Of a stretch of 64,000 nt of DNA, positions 1-14,041 are shown in pieces. The stretch is taken from contig NC_134415.1 of NCBI RefSeq assembly GCF_030867145.1, positions 13,308,417 through 13,372,416 of the forward strand, written 5' to 3'. The notes below the pieces were generated by a model, which had not been told where the DNA came from, did no database searches, and saw nothing but the letters and a program-made list of their open reading frames with translations. Position 1 is the first letter of the stretch, and every line of letters begins with the position of its first letter. Origin of the DNA: Opisthocomus hoazin (lineage: Eukaryota; Chordata; Aves; Opisthocomiformes; Opisthocomidae). Both the position numbers and the translations under genes were made by a program.

Positions 1-727
1 ATTACATGACTCATGAAATTCAAAGACAGATGAAATAGTCTAGATATGAATTACATGTCATGTAAAGGGGACATTCTTAAAAATAAGCCTTTTACGTAAC
101 TGTAATCACCGAAACACACATTTCCACATAATCCTGTCAAAGATAGCCGTATGGTTTTAAGCTTGGATGAGACAGAGCTTGTGACACAGTCATTCAAAAA
201 CTACCAAGAGCCAACAGACAAAATGAAGTGTCTCAGTTTGAAATGGCTGCTTGCAGAACCGACCACCACACGCTCATCTGAGGACAGAGTGCTGCAAGCG
301 CCCTCCGGCCCTGGGTGACTTTCCCACCAAGCACGGTCCGAGCCTTGCAAACGCGTGCCAGGAAACAGCCAGCCTACTGGGGGGGGGGGGGGCTGCAGCT
401 GGAGCCGTTGATCCTCTTTATGAAAGCAATGCCATACACAGAAGCTTAAATAATCTACTTTTTAAAAGACATAATTTCATCTCCACCCTCCCAAATAAAT
501 AAGTCAAATTAATGCAGTCCTACATGATCCCCCTTCCTTGTCACAACAAGGAAGCATAAGTGTTGATTTTGTGGCTGGCCAGATAAATTTTCATGGCAGT
601 TCTGCAAGACTAATTTAACATTACCACAAGAAACTTCACCTCAGTGCACTTGTCTGTTGTGATAAGACACTTGTGGGGTCTTATTTGTGGTTCATTTGGG
701 CCAAATAATGGTCCTCCTTATATTGAC
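1..727. other. Non-coding, probably CNST intron
   Basis: I see no exon, RNA gene or recognisable repeat here. The only notable sequence is a run of 14 G at 379-392. By position the stretch probably belongs to an upstream intron of CNST, whose 3' exons follow, but nothing in the sequence proves this. Confidence 0.4.
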
Positions 728-990
728 TTAAAAGAATTCAAGGCGTAATAGTTTTAAACTAAGGGAGAGTAGATTTAGACTGGATAGAAGAAAGAAATTT
801 TTTACAGTGAGGGTGGTGAAACACTGGAAGGGGTTGCCCAGAGAGGCAGTGGAGGCTGCATCCTTGGAAACATTCAAGGCCAGGCTGTATGGGTCTAGTT
901 GAAGATGTCCCTGTTCACTGTGGGGGAGTTGGGCTAGATGACCTCTAAAAGTCCCTTCCAACCCAAAGCATTCTGTGACTCTGTGAATTT
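728..990 (+). repeat. CR1 LINE 3' fragment
   Basis: The sequence matches the CR1 3' end seen in the better copies of this window. It has the ORF2 C-terminal region (heart of the pattern: [17 protein letters not shown]-like, frame-disrupted), then the 'ggttgggctagatgacc' type 3' UTR and a decayed 'attctgtgactctgtga' octamer tail at about 970-987. It is 5'-truncated and in sense orientation relative to CNST. The many differences from the young copies at 14.0 and 46.3 kb mark it as old. Confidence 0.85.
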
Positions 991-2757
991 CTTTCCACCA
1001 CCTCCACATTTTCACTAATTTTGAAGTACTTCATTTGCATTGTTTCATTAAATTCATTCAAGCTCTTGAGCAGATAATCAAAAGGGAAAGTGAATATCAA
1101 AGAGAGAAGCGTGGCCAAGATCATTTTTACCCTCTTAGTTGTGATTTTGCGAAAAATTGTTAGACTGGAGGCATATACCCAGAGTGACCAACTCTGTGAG
1201 TTGTTCAGGGCAGCGTTATTTGTCCAGTTGAGGGCTATAAAATACTGCCAGACTGGAGACCTGCAAATGTAATTGCCCCATCTACCAGTTAAAATGTTGC
1301 AGACGCGCAGTGCTGTAGTTGGTACAGTGCCGACGGGGTTGTGCTTGCGTTTCGCTGTGTTCAGTGCGCCATCTCTCCCATTACAGCATGCCTCGATGCC
1401 TTATATAAGCTGGTAGCATGAAGCAAGTTTAGGGGCATAAATTATAAATTATGAAGTCACTTGTTTTCTGGTTTTGTACAGCTCTTATACTTGCAATACA
1501 AGCAAGTTTTTATGCACGTCTTCTAAATTGATTAGATCGGGGGCAGTTAAGCAGTCAGTTGTCTGCAACTTCAGTGTTACCTGGAAAGTTGCTTTTTTTC
1601 CACTTTGAGTTTTTGTGAAAATTATAGGCATTTGGGGTCATCTCCTACATAAATGAGTTCCAAACTCTGTTGCAAATGTGGTATGTTTTCTTATCTGTAG
1701 CACAAATGTATACAGATTACTTTTCAACTTAACAGATATTATTGCTGATCTACAGAATAAGTTTTAAAAAGTGCTACTCAGATTTTATGAAGAGATGATT
1801 TAAGACTTTTTTTCAGGTAAAGACAATCTCAAGCTAAAAAAGGACAAGTCTAAATATGCTTCTTATTTTAGTATCTCTTTGTTTCTAGCACACCGGGAAC
1901 TGCTTGCTCAGGAAAGCATTTTTCTTCTGATATCTCCCCTACTTTCATTTCTCTAATAACTGGGAAATTACAGACTGCTCAGGCTGGTGTAATGTCCTAG
2001 TATGGCTTAGCATATACTTTTGCAGCTAAGCCAAATGCTGTAGCAAAGGAAGGAGAAGTTACGGTTTATAAACTTACTGACTATATCGCTGTTTGCGCAG
2101 GCTGTTTGGGTGACCAGCCCGTAGGGAAGGACTTATGAGCTGCCACTGTATCCAGAGAGTTTATTGCAATGTGGAGCTGGAATCTTTCCACACCATTGAA
2201 GCTTTCTTTTTCCTTGTTGTTCTCTCTTTTTGGTTTTGTGGCCCCACTGTAGCTTGCTGTCTACCCCGGGGAACTAATTACGATGCTAGAAAATTAATCT
2301 CACAGTAAGTGTTTGATAGTCTGCAGGATTCTATCTTTGGAGAGGCAGCAGCAGTGTGTCATTGACTTCTTATTGCCCTCTGATGATAGTGTTTGTGATG
2401 TGAACCCTCCTCACCGCTGTTTCAACCTATGCGGTTTAATAACGTGAGCTTGCGAAGGAAGAGTTGCAGTGAATACAGGGTATGATCCAAAGAGTAAATG
2501 TTTGGGTATTTAACATTGATAGCAATTCAGGGCAGGTAGCGTCAGCAGACAGCAGAACAATACTGCAACTCTCCTGCATGTTAAGGAATTAACGTACTCA
2601 AGAAGGAGGTTTCACAAGTGCTCCAGTGTTTAAGAAAAGTAGAGTGGAAAACATTTTTTTAGCTGTTTAGCTCATTTCATCCCTAAAGTCATTGTTAAAT
2701 AGATGTCATGGTGTGATTTCTCACATCTCTTGGTCCACTCACTGTCTTTCCTGATAG
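991..2757. other. Non-coding, CNST intron
   Basis: This AT-rich sequence ends in a pyrimidine-rich tract and an AG acceptor at 2756-2757, so it is the intron before the penultimate CNST exon. No other exon or repeat family was recognised in it. Confidence 0.5.
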
Positions 2758-4796
2758 ATCGCCCCAGCGGAAGGATTGGTGTCTATACTAAAGAAGAGAG
2801 ATGACAGGGAAGGAAAAACAATTGCTCAAGTCCAGCAAAGGCAAACAAAGAGAAGAGTGCGATTCCAAGAAATAGAAGACACATTGGATCAAGGTAATTT
2901 AAAGCTGTTAATTCATGGCTTGTGCTCTTGGGGTGCAAATGATGTTGATCTTTTTGTTTACAAGAGCGAAGTGGGCGTTTGTTGTACATACTGTCTTGGC
3001 TTTTTAAAACTTCATCAAGTAATAAGTGAAGGTCATTGATCGAAGGTTAGTCTGTACCAGGTTTGGGTTACAAGGCTACAGCAGAACACAGTAAGTACAC
3101 TTCTGGTTTAAAGCTTGACTGAGACTGAAGCCACGGGTTTTTTCCTCTGGCTGAATGATTTGCGAGTGACATTTAATAGATGTCTTTTCGTTAATGTTTA
3201 GAGCTTAGAGGTGGGAGGTGTAGGCTTTCTCCCTGAATGTAATCCATGTAAGTAAAGTGGGATGCAAAAGAAAAACGTCTGTTGTGCTTTGTCCACAGGT
3301 AGCTTTCCAACCCTTTCTAGTAGACCATGGAATTTGGAGGGTGTCAGATTTTAACCTTGCTTCATAATTAAACATCCATATATATTTGCTAGCTGTCATT
3401 AAATTTGGCTAAAAACCTTACTGCCTTTTTGATGGGCTAAATAGCCTCATAAGAAATACAACATATTATTTTTACGCTTTTCTTGGAGTTTAAGTTCTCT
3501 ATTATTCAAACTAAAGAGACGTTAAGAAAAATACTTTTGGTTACCAATGATAGTACTTTCTAAATCTGTTGTGTGTGCCAGCCACTAAATGGTATTAAAT
3601 GGAGGTCTTCAATGCTTAGAAGTGTGTTAAGTGTGTCTTATATGCTGAAAAGAAAATCTATTCACTGCCCAAAAGGGAGGTTCTCCCATCTTTTTCTTGA
3701 AATTATTTTAAAATCATTTATGTTTTAAATAAAATTTCAATTAGAGTTTCTTCAATGATTTTTTTTCCCCAGGAATTTAGTGATTCAGAAGGAAAGTTTT
3801 TTTGGTTTGGTTTTGTTTTTTTTTTTTTTAATCTGATTTCAAATATACAAAAATGTTTCTTTTTTTTTCCTTCTTTTCCCCTGTTTCTTCTCCCTGATAT
3901 AGAGTGAAGGGAGTTCAGAAATTTTCTTAGAGCCTCTTCAGTCTGACAGGAGATGCAGATGTTGTTCATGCATACAAGTTACCAAGGACAAGTGAGGTGT
4001 GAGGATGTAGCAGCACCTCTGCAACCTTTTTATTGCTCTTACTATGGAATAAAGAACCATGCAAAGAGTTACCACAGAATAACCAAGATGTAAAATAACT
4101 CTTCACATTAGCCTACCCTGAAGGTTTTGTCTCTGTCCTTACAGTCAAAGCGTGAGGGAATACAGGAGCAGTTCATGGTAACACAGTTACTGTCAGTACA
4201 AATGAAGCAAGAATGTTTCCATTTGTTTTGGTTTCAAAGCTTTCACTTCATTGTCAGCTATTGCCATGAAGGAAGGTTTTGGTTGTTCAGCATTCTCATA
4301 GTTAAGTGTATTTTGCGTCACTGTGGAATGACTCCGCAAGTGGTACCAGCAAGGTCAGGTACACAGGTTGCAGAAATGAAGCTGTGTAATCATTTAGGTT
4401 TCTGAAAAGACTGGGTAGAGAAACACACAGTTCCTGGTATATATTACGGTCACTTTGACACAGGGAGCATTACTAACTGTGTTTACCTCCTGACCCAGTC
4501 ATGGTAAAAATGTATCTCAGATTTTCTCACGTGTGTTCATATTGCGTTGTGTATCATCCCTTTTCACCTTTTCTGCTCTTATATTTACAGATGAAGTAGC
4601 TGGTGGCTCCTGTATTTTGCTGATCCTGCTGTGCATAGCAACTGTTTTCCTTAGCATTGGAGGAACTGCATTGTACTGCACCTTTGGTGACACGGCATCC
4701 CCTGTGTGTACTGATTTTGCAGCCAACATGGATTTCTATTATACCCAGATATTGCAGCGTATGGAGGAACTTAAACACTGGATAGCCTTCTCGTAG
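2758..4796 (+). CDS. CNST: CNST (consortin), last two coding exons
   Basis: Two exons join in phase: 2758-2893 (donor GT at 2894) and 4591-4796 (acceptor AG at 4589-4590, stop TAG at 4794-4796). The first encodes APAEGLVSILKKR followed by a basic KRRVRFQEI motif. The second encodes one strongly hydrophobic segment (ILLILLCIATVFLSIGGTA) and a short tail ending HWIAFS. This matches the C-terminus of consortin, an integral membrane protein of the trans-Golgi network that binds connexins and directs them to the plasma membrane; its single transmembrane helix lies near the C-terminus. The intron is 1.7 kb. Earlier CNST exons were not found in the first 2.7 kb and should lie to the left. The neighbour on the right is SCCPDH, as in other vertebrates, which supports the call. 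Confidence 0.9.
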
Positions 4797-5012
4797 GTGA
4801 AATGAGTGGAGACAGCACATTGAGAGCTCACCAGTGGTTACTGGAGGGGACAGGAAAAAATTATGATTTCAAGTTCTCTAACCCTTGCCACCTGCGGGTG
4901 ATGTGTATTTGATGATGTACTTACACTTTTACTTAGAAATCAAGAAAATTCTAGTTTAGCGATCAGGTGGCAAAGTGTTCACATTGTAAGCTGTAGCAGT
5001 GTGGTATGGGAG

Positions 5013-5018
5013 AATAAA
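5013..5018 (+). promoter_or_regulatory. Candidate CNST polyadenylation signal
   Basis: An AATAAA hexamer lies 217 bp after the CNST stop codon in AT-rich 3' UTR sequence. It is the first canonical signal after the stop, but alternatives further downstream cannot be excluded. Confidence 0.4.
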
Positions 5019-8000
5019 AAAGCTATTCTCTTCACCATTTTGAGATTAGACAAGGACCTTTTCGACAACTTGAGTAAGTGAAGAAGAAAGAAGAAAATAA
5101 CTGTCTTCTGTGTGCTCTCCCATTGCCACACGTTGTGTAAGCAATCTCTGGAAGCTTAGTAAAAAGACAGCTTTAATTTACAGCTGTTTGTGCAAAGGTG
5201 TTGCCTCCAGCTATCATGCAATAAGTCTGTGTTTTATGGAAACATTATTTTTCTTCAAAGTCTTACTATTTTTCTCTGTTTTAATTCTCCTGGTGAGCTA
5301 TGTAATTATTTGGGTGGAGTGAGAAGAGTGCAGCGGCATTCATGGAGCCCTCATTTGGTGATTAACAGACTGACCCTGCAGCTTATAGCTTACGGTGAAT
5401 ATCATGAGTGGGATAAATCTGCTGGCGGATTTCACTAAATTTCCTGGAACTTTGCTCATACTGTTGTGTGGGCTGTTTTAGAAATGGAAGGTTAAAAAAG
5501 AAGTCACTGGTCTCACTAAACACAGAAACAAAAGTAAGATGTTTAGTAAATTATTCATGTTAAATAGTAAAGTGGCTTTGGCCAATTTTAAAACATCTGG
5601 TGGCAGGTGTGGGGCTAACTGGGTTTTCTGTCTAGCTATGTCACTGACTTGTAGTAATCACTTTGTGCCTCAGTTTCTCCTCCATAAATGAGGAATAATA
5701 ATCCTTGCCTTTGTCTGTGAATATTTATTGCAGTCAGGGCTCATGTCTGATTCATCCCAGATGAGTGCACAGGGTCGCTGAACTGTGTGGCTGCAGCCTC
5801 TCGCAGTGCTGAATGCTGAGCTAAAGTGGGACTGATCCACCAGAAGAGATTCAGAGGCTCGCTGCAGATCCCGGCATGTTGAAGAGTCCAGGGCACTCGT
5901 TCCAGCAGATAAAGCACATTTGCATCTGTTTGCCCTGCGGTTCTGAGACTTGTATTGTAAAATCTTTTTCTATCAGCTGTGCAAACCAATTTAAAGCGGT
6001 ACAAAGAGTCATTTTAAATGGGTATTTCTATCACTTGGTGCTCAGCCCTCCCTGTGTGGTACATGGGAGAAACACTGACGTGACTGTGGAGAGGAGAATT
6101 AGATACACAGGCCTTCAGGCCACACTCTGGGCAAAATGTGGCAACTGTTCTTGCACAGAGCCTGGTGGCCTCGCCCTGCTGAAGGGGTTAGCCTGAAACC
6201 ATTCCTTTACACCTCAGGAAACAGCATTTGGGAGGGGCCCACTCCACTCTACTCTGCGATTCCCTGCTTACTAACGTTGTATGATGCCGTGTGTTCAGGT
6301 TTAGAATATTATTTTGTGAAATACTATGAAATTAAGTCCTCAAGATATTGCTCAGAATTGTAACGTTAAATGATCATGCTTTCAGGCATTGCAAGCAAAT
6401 TGTCCCTCTAGTGAGCTTGATTGTTCCTAATGCACTGTTATACTCAATGGGTTTTTAAAGTAAAAGTTAAAATCACGTTTATTTTCTAGAATAAATTGCA
6501 TGTATGATTTCTCTTTTTGTTTTCACTGTGGAGGCTTATTTTACTTATACCTTAGGGAGCCTCATGTGCAGCTATATATTAAACTAGCAAATTTAAAATG
6601 CCCAAATTAATGAAAACTTTTGCTTTCAGAGTGAAACCTGAGAACGGTAGTTTGGTATGTTGTTTTGTTTGTTGTCCTCGGAGTATTATTATGCTGGGCT
6701 AATCTAAAGGAGAAAGGGAAAGACACTTTTGTGTTTTAAAGTGTTACTGGCTGGTTCAGTTTATTATTTGAAGTCTGCGTTTGTTTATTTATTTAGTTTT
6801 TGATTTAAAGAGATTCTTAATTTTTGGGTAATTTAGTCACAGTAATTAAAAAGCATGCATTCAGTTAACATAGGTATTTATAGTGACTATGTAGTTAGAC
6901 TATATTTTGGGTTTCTGTACCTTTGCATTGCGTGTTTCAGGATATTAAGTTTATTCCTAAAGAGACAACTGTTGATTTCAGCTTAAAAAATCTTTTTAAG
7001 TTTTTATGCACTTCATCACCAGAAAGATCAAGAGGTATATATAGAACTATTTATTCAAAACTGTATCAGATATGGAGATCAAAAATCCTCTACTTCTAGG
7101 CTCATTTAATTAAAACTATTTTAAAAGAATTATTTTATTTAAAATTGTAAAGGTATTTAAAGTCAAAGCAATTTTTAATAAGCAGTTCCATTTAAAATCA
7201 GTGGTCCAAATCCTGGTATGTCCACTGTGTGCGATATTCCCAGTGCAAAGACCGTAGTGTCAGCAGAACTGCCTGCAAGAAGATCACGAAGAAGTTGGGC
7301 ACCACTTTACCAACACGTACCCGATGAAAAATGAGCAGCCAGGCGTTCTGTGTAACTCAGCTACCTTATACTCGTGTTGTAACGTGGAGCATCTCTCCAG
7401 CCCTCCCAGCCTGTGCCAAGGTACCTCACCTGCAAAGTCTCTCAGAATGTGAGGGAGCGGAATGGGCATTTGTGCACGGGCTGCCCGGCTCCTGATCTGA
7501 GCTGTTCACTCCTCGGATGCAACCAAGGGGTTGAATCTGGATCTGATTTCCGTTGACATTCCTTTATAAAAAGCCGATGGTACTAATTCTTGCTTCGTGT
7601 GACAATTCTGTTAGTGCAAATAGTTTGCATGGTCTGTAGTACATTATCAAGCTTGCAGCTAGCAACGTAGCAAAATTTGCTTTGCGTTGAACTCCAAAGA
7701 GTGCGTGGGAAGGCCTGGTGTTGGCCTTCCCATGTGCTCTGTTCTCTGCAGATTGCTGGTGACATTGCTTCCTCTTGGGTCACCTGAGGGGTTAGGATCT
7801 TACGGTCAGGTAAATCCAAGCTAAAAGAGATAGTTGATTTGAACAGTTATTCATCTTGTCTGAGTATTTTGAGGTAAAATAAGATTGTTATAAGTAGGAA
7901 GAAGACACAGGAAAAAGGTGGGGGGTTTCCACCCCCCTTTGTGCATTTTAAAGCCCTTTGTGTATAGTTTTTTATTTATTCTGTTTCCTTCCCTGCCACT

Positions 8001-9324
8001 GTCTTTATGGCTGTTCTGCTTGGCAGTATGGGAAACCTACTAGGCCAGCATAAAACCATTTGTAGTTGGTAGGAAAATTCAGGGAATGGTTCAGTACTTG
8101 ACAGTAGTTAAAAGTAATTTCTTAAAATATGACTGTATTTCAGGCCGATAGTGTACCTTCAAAGAAGTTGTGGCCACTTAATCACCTGCAGCACTCTACT
8201 AGAAACCCCCACCGTCCAGTTTATTCTTTGAGCATAATTATTTTGAAAAGATTCTCACGATAGAGCAAAACCAGCAAGACTTATGATGTAGATTCAGCTG
8301 CCAAAAGAAGCTTTTTGAAGACAAAAGTTAACACCCTCACCCCAAATAGCATAGACTACACCAAGAAAAGCACTGTGCTGTGGCGTAGCCACACTATACT
8401 ACAGGCTGGTTCTCAGCAGCGTCGGTAAGGAAGCAGATATTCCACAGCCAGATACGTCAGCAGAAGTTTACCATCTAGACACAGCCCATGTTTTAAAATT
8501 TTTCAATCTCTTTCCTTTCATACTTGGAAAACGCGTAGCCCTGGTGACAAGCAGTAGGAAGTAGTCTAATGAAAAGGGAAACTCTTGTTTAGGGTTTTTG
8601 AGAGTAAAGGGCAAGCTTGAACTATCAAATAAGCAGAGTAGGCTGGAAGTCCGGATTCTTGTGTGACTCAGTAACTTAAAGGGTTGTTATCCTCCTAAGA
8701 AAACACATTTGCCTATTTTGTACTGTAATGTAAAACCAAGACTATCTGAAAGGACTAGTAACTGTTTGTACCAAATTTAACTTAAGCTTCCTTTAGGAAA
8801 AGGAATAAATAATTGTATTTGAAACCATCACCCAAGCTTGTAATTTAAATACTGTAGCAAAAAGAAAAATAAAATAAAAACTGTCCCAAAGAAAATACAT
8901 GAACCTTTTTGGGTACTGTGATTTCTGAATGTATAAAAAGACTGAGAAGATTTTCTGTGAAATTCAAGTAAATGAGCAGTACCTCCAATAAGAATGCCAT
9001 GGTCAAACCCAAACCAGAATGGAAAATGAAGTTAAAATGCATAAGGTTTGGTTTGTTTTTTGGTGTAATGTAGTTTTCCTGGGTGGGTGGGTTTGCCTTT
9101 GCTTTGGTAGCTAAACGAAAACCCAGCTTCCTCATAGAGCGTGGTTCCTCTAGACAGGTTGGTTTAAAGTACTTAAAATGTTGCATTACTGCATCATTCT
9201 GAAAACAAATTGACAGGTGGTAGGTTTCAGAATTCCTAGTAACTGGGTGGGTGACCTGGATAGCGATCATCTTCGGTCTCCCTCCCCCTTTACCATTTCT
9301 TTCCCAATATGAAATGGCATGCAT
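5019..9324. other. Intergenic, no gene seen
   Basis: No conserved reading frame or recognisable transposon was seen. The open frames here are short, overlapping and lack family resemblance or splice context. A 7-bp G/C hairpin lies at about 7920-7937. Part of this may be extended CNST 3' UTR. Confidence 0.4.
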
Positions 9325-9700
9325 AGGATCATAAGGTAATTGAGTTAGGAAGGGACCTCAGAAAGTCTGTAGTCCAACCTTCTTCTCAAGGCAGGGTCAA
9401 CTGGGATCAGGCCCCAATTGCTCAGGGCTTTATCCAGTTGGGTCTTGAAACCCTCCAAGAAGAGAGACTGCACAGCCTCCCTGGGCATATTCCACTGCTT
9501 GGCTGTCCTCTGGATGAAAAAGTTCTTCTTTATAGCCAGTTTGAACCTGTGTTTCAGTTTATTGTCTCTCATCCTCCTGACATGCATTGCTGTGAAGAGC
9601 TTCTTAGCCTCCTTGTAGTTACTGGAAGGTTACTACCAGGTCCCCCAATGCCATCTCTTCTCCAGGCTAAACACTGTTTTCTAGCAGTATCCTTCGTATC
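9325..9700 (-). repeat. CR1 LINE 3' fragment, old
   Basis: On the minus strand this reads as the end of CR1 ORF2 followed by its short 3' UTR. The typical antisense signature 'ggaagggacctcagaaag...gtccaacc' is at 9351-9377. The ORF2 C-terminal part is recognisable (about 9420-9620) but has stops and many substitutions. The octamer tail is eroded. Confidence 0.75.
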
Positions 9701-12700
9701 CTTCTCACTTTCTTGTCCACAGCACCTTCCTTCTGGATAGGGATCCAGCATTCTTCTATTAGAACAGGGATCCTCTATGCTTCTCCCTTTCCTCTTCCAC
9801 CTTATGCTCTCAAATTCAATATCAAGATTGTAAAATCAGGAATGAGGCCACAGGCAAAACTGAAATACCAATGACAACTACCATTACATTAACAACTATC
9901 AATGACTCTCACTGATTTGTTAGTGTGTAGCAGTGAGTTCAAAACTTCTGCTGATTCTTGTACTACACTTAAACAGCTGGTGTTTGAAGGATCACATCCT
10001 GACTTCCATGTGCCGTAATGAAATAATTGAAAACCCAAGGAAGCCTAAAGTATTTAACTATAAAGACCTTTTCTAAAAAATGAATTTTTTCGACATTGCT
10101 TCTTTGAAGCTCCTTTATATTGTTTGTGATTTGTATTACTTTGAATTAAATGTCATGGTAACTCTTCCTTCACACAACATGACCCCAGGGTTTACTACAT
10201 TCAGTAACGCCCAAAAATTGTGGTCACCTCTTGAAGCAAATGAGGATGGGGAGTAGATCCTTGCTATCTTACAGAGTTGCTCTGTGACAGCTAAGATGTT
10301 ACAGAATTTGTATCAGTGAATTTCAACCAAAGGTCTGATTCTGCACTTGGGTTCATCCTGAGTTATTTATTAGTGGCAAATAGGCTAAAATAAAAAAAAA
10401 AAAAAAAAAAAAAAGAAGAGACAGCATTGAAGCACACCCAAAGTTTCAAAGGCATGTCTAATACCAGGCCAAAGTCCTGCATTAATCTAAAATTGTTGAG
10501 CTGCCCTTTCTCGAAAAGAAGTTTGAATCCAGCTTCACACGCCAATAGATCAGTCAGCTCTCTCCTTTTGATTTTTGCCCAGAAACTGCCTGACAAACCA
10601 TCGTTTGTTAGCCAAGATGTGCCCCTGATGTAGGACTCGTATTAGGCTGTTGGGGAAGTTTCCAGTAACACTTCTGTCAAATGACTGTTAATGATTGTGT
10701 CCCATTTCATTGCCTGGCACTGAAAATGAGTTGAAGCCCCACTGTTGTGCTTTCATAGACCGATCAGCTTCAAAGCTGTTACCAAAAACAACTTTCAGAG
10801 CGAGAGCTGTAGGGTTTTTTTTCATAAAGTGCCACGTGCCAAGAACTGCAATGAGAAAACTTCACTGCTTTCCACAGTTTTGCCAAAGCACGACCCAACG
10901 CCACAACTGCTGTTTGTCATGCCTGGAGGTGGTGCCAGCACGGTGCTTCCGACAGCGCAACCCCCAGCTGGCCGGTGTTCCTTCTGCTCTCCTGAACTGG
11001 CCGCCTTCCACCCGAAAGTAAGGGCTGCGGCAGAAGTGGCGATGAGAGCACGTATGCACTAGGAGCTGAGCAACGTGAGGATATTGTTACTTCCACATAA
11101 ACCTTACATCTAAAACTGTACGGGTTTTTTATTTTCATTTAGGAACCATTCATCAGTTTTCCTTGACATCTTTTTATTGGAGGGAGACAGCATTAAGCCA
11201 ATTCCTGCGCTTCTTCTCCAGGACCTGGAACTGATGCTTTTTGCCAGAGATAACATGAATCTTGCCACTCGTGTGTGGTGCTGAGAATCCTCACGCTTGT
11301 ACAGCTTAATACTTCTGGATTTCCTGCCACAATTCCTAATGATATTGGTAGCTAGTCTCTGAGGCTATGAAAGTAGCAAGAATATTTCCACACTACTTTT
11401 CCTGAGCTAGCTGAATTCAGTGCACTAGACAAAGGACTTGCAGAAAAGAAGAGAGCAAAAGGTTTGAGTCACTAATGAGCTGTACAGTCAATTTCAGCAA
11501 GGCTGAATGTCAGTGTCTACCATCATAGAAACTAGGAATGTTGCTCCAAAAAGGCCCACCATAATTAACATGAGTGTATCAGAAAAGAGTACCAAAGAAA
11601 TAAATTATATACTGAGGTTTTTCAGTGACTGTTCGAAGATCTGAGGCTTTATGTGCAAGTTAGTACATTAAATAAGGGAAAAAAACTTCTCAAGGTTGTA
11701 CAAAGGTAAAGACTGAGCATATTATGGGCAAAAGGGCTGCAGAAAGAATGTTGTAAAGACCTTTGATCAAAGATGATAAAAAAATTTTATTGGTAAATGT
11801 CGAAAAATATTTTTGATAATATCTATCAGTGATGTTTGGGTTTTTTTCCAATTAGATTGTACAGAAACAGGAGAAAAAATGCACAGCAGTTTCATGACAT
11901 CAGGGAGGAGAGGGACTAAGGGTTAAAGTATTGCTGAATTCTTTGTAGGACTGCTTAGGAGGAATTCAAGTGGTTTGTATAAGATCACGTAGCAGGAAGA
12001 AGCAAAGCAGGACTAGAGCTTATGAAACCTATCTTCTGATCTTTTGTCTGGTCCCAGTCACCACTAAGACAGCACAGATCAGGGAAGATAAATGAGTACC
12101 CTGTCATTCACATTAGCTTTGACTTTACACAGCTTTGAAGACTTTATTTAAAGATATTTTTATATGCTTATAAATTTTGTGATGATCTTAAGGAACAAAA
12201 TTGATCCAGGAGATGACTTTCCTTTGTAGTATGCAGCACTAAGTCCAAATGCCATTTTCGCATGTTTTTAGTACTTGATATAATCATGCCTATGATAACT
12301 GGTTATTATTTACATGTATTAAAGCAAATTGTATCAACATACCACATGGGAACGCACGGTATGATGGCAACTTCTATCATCAGAAAATGAGGCTCAAGCT
12401 CTATGTAGTCACTTTTTGTTTCACTGTCTAACCCTTTCTACTCATGCTCTGGTAGCTACCAGGAAAGTAAAAATGCTCAGCAGGGCAAGCCCTAGGGAGA
12501 ATCCTGTTACAAAAATCAAGCCACAACCTCGCAGCTCTTCTGGGCTTCACACAATACCGATCGCTGTGCCAAGAGTGAGGAAACAAAGCGATGTGGAAAG
12601 AACTAGCGGTCACCAAATTCTGCCTCCCAGCAGAAATGAAGCTCTTGTGAGGCACAGAAATGTTTTCACCAGAAAGTGGATGTTGTCATCACTGTCTGCA

Positions 12701-14041
12701 AATGTGAAGGATGAAAATAATTTCAGATGTTCCCGGCGTCCCTCAAAATGCCTTTAATAAGCTTTTTATCCTTTCAATTTTTGTATTGTTGAAAGCTTTC
12801 CCTTAGTTGAAGGCAAAGAGGAAAATTAAGCAAAGGTATGGTAATTTTTTTTTTTTTTTTTAATTTGGCATGTATTGTCTCTTGTATTTTTCTATAAATA
12901 GGGCACTACTTTTCTGCGCCAGTTCACTGCTGGCCCATGGTTTACCTACAAAGGCAAAATAGATGGCCATTAGCAATAAGTGACTCATGTATTATAAAAC
13001 AGCCCCATTAAAAAGAACCATCTCTATTGACTCACGAAGAAGGACGATGGAATGGTATTTCCAGTGAACTGGCTGAATTTTGCAATGCGGAGCGAGTCTT
13101 GCACAGCCCACCCACACTGCCAGCTCCGTCTGGCACTTTGTTCGTCTTTGTACTGGGACCTTTCACAGCTACGATTTCCCAGTATGGAGCAGCCAGGGAG
13201 GCAAGTATTCTTCCCTTTGCTCCTTTGACCGCTGAGATAACCAGCAGCAGCAGGGCTCTCAGAACCAAACAGAGCAGCCGTGAGTTGTCTATAAAGACCT
13301 CTAGAGATTCAGTTGTGAAACTCCAAAACAGCCTGTTTTTTTCATACGCTCCCCGCAGCCAGAGGCGAGGTAGGCAGTAGGTGCACGCAATGAGCCTGTG
13401 TCCATGCCAGCCTGGAGGAGATGCTCTTTGCCACGTAATTCCCTCGGCAGGAGAGCAGCAGCCGTGACTGCGGGTCAAAAGCTCTGCTAGCAGGAGATCA
13501 GGCAGTGTCCTTCGGGACTGAGTCTGAGATCAGATTGCCTCCAGTCCCGCCTGGAAGAGACTGCACAGAATGTCCTGTGGTTCTTTCGGTATTTCAAAGT
13601 AATTGCTATCCTGAGCACTCCCAAAAATGTTTTAAGAATCTAAATCTGCTGATCTTCCTTAAGTAGAAATATGCAGCGTGAGGGACTGAGGGCTTTGAGA
13701 TCCCACAGCAAAGGCATCATGGAAACCATAAAAATACTTGCAATAAGCTTTGAATGGAAACAGTGCTGCTGAGACTGCCTCAGGATTTCAAGATGATTCA
13801 AATATGAACAAGAAGGGCAGACTTCAAATAGTTTCTTCAGGAAAAAGGCTACGCTCAGTGGCGCTTACCGTGACAGAGCACTTAGCATCACAATCATGAA
13901 TTCAAATATGGTTTAACAGGTTACACAAGGACAGAGACAGGGCAAGTTCAAAATTAAATTTTTTTGCTGTTCTGAGCTGTACTGTTAAATAGACCGCTTG
14001 CTTTTCAGTTTTGTCAATGCATTCTTTTCTATTTTATTTTC
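9701..14041. other. Intergenic, no gene seen
   Basis: No gene could be supported. A 23-base A run at 10392-10414 does not follow a recognisable retrocopy. The longest open frames (12416-12757, 113 codons; 13027-13380, 117 codons) resemble nothing I know, and 13027-13380 is opposed by another long frame, so both are treated as chance. Confidence 0.4.

Noticed and set aside
7920-7937. GGGGGGT/ACCCCCC hairpin as a regulatory structure or terminator
   Set aside because: A short 7-bp stem of homopolymer runs in an intergenic region; no conserved context.
10392-10414. A23 run as a possible tail of a processed pseudogene
   Set aside because: Nothing upstream resembles a cDNA and no target-site duplication was evident.
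12416-12757. 113-codon open frame on the plus strand, between CNST and SCCPDH
   Set aside because: No resemblance to a known protein, no splice context and low-complexity composition; length is within chance for 64 kb.
13027-13478. Overlapping long frames on both strands (117 and 148 codons)
   Set aside because: Opposed open frames without family similarity are typical of composition, not coding.
14011-14041. ATG at 14011 as the real start of CR1 ORF1
   Set aside because: The codons before about 14042 lie in AT-rich host flank and do not look like CR1 ORF1; the element is 5'-truncated.
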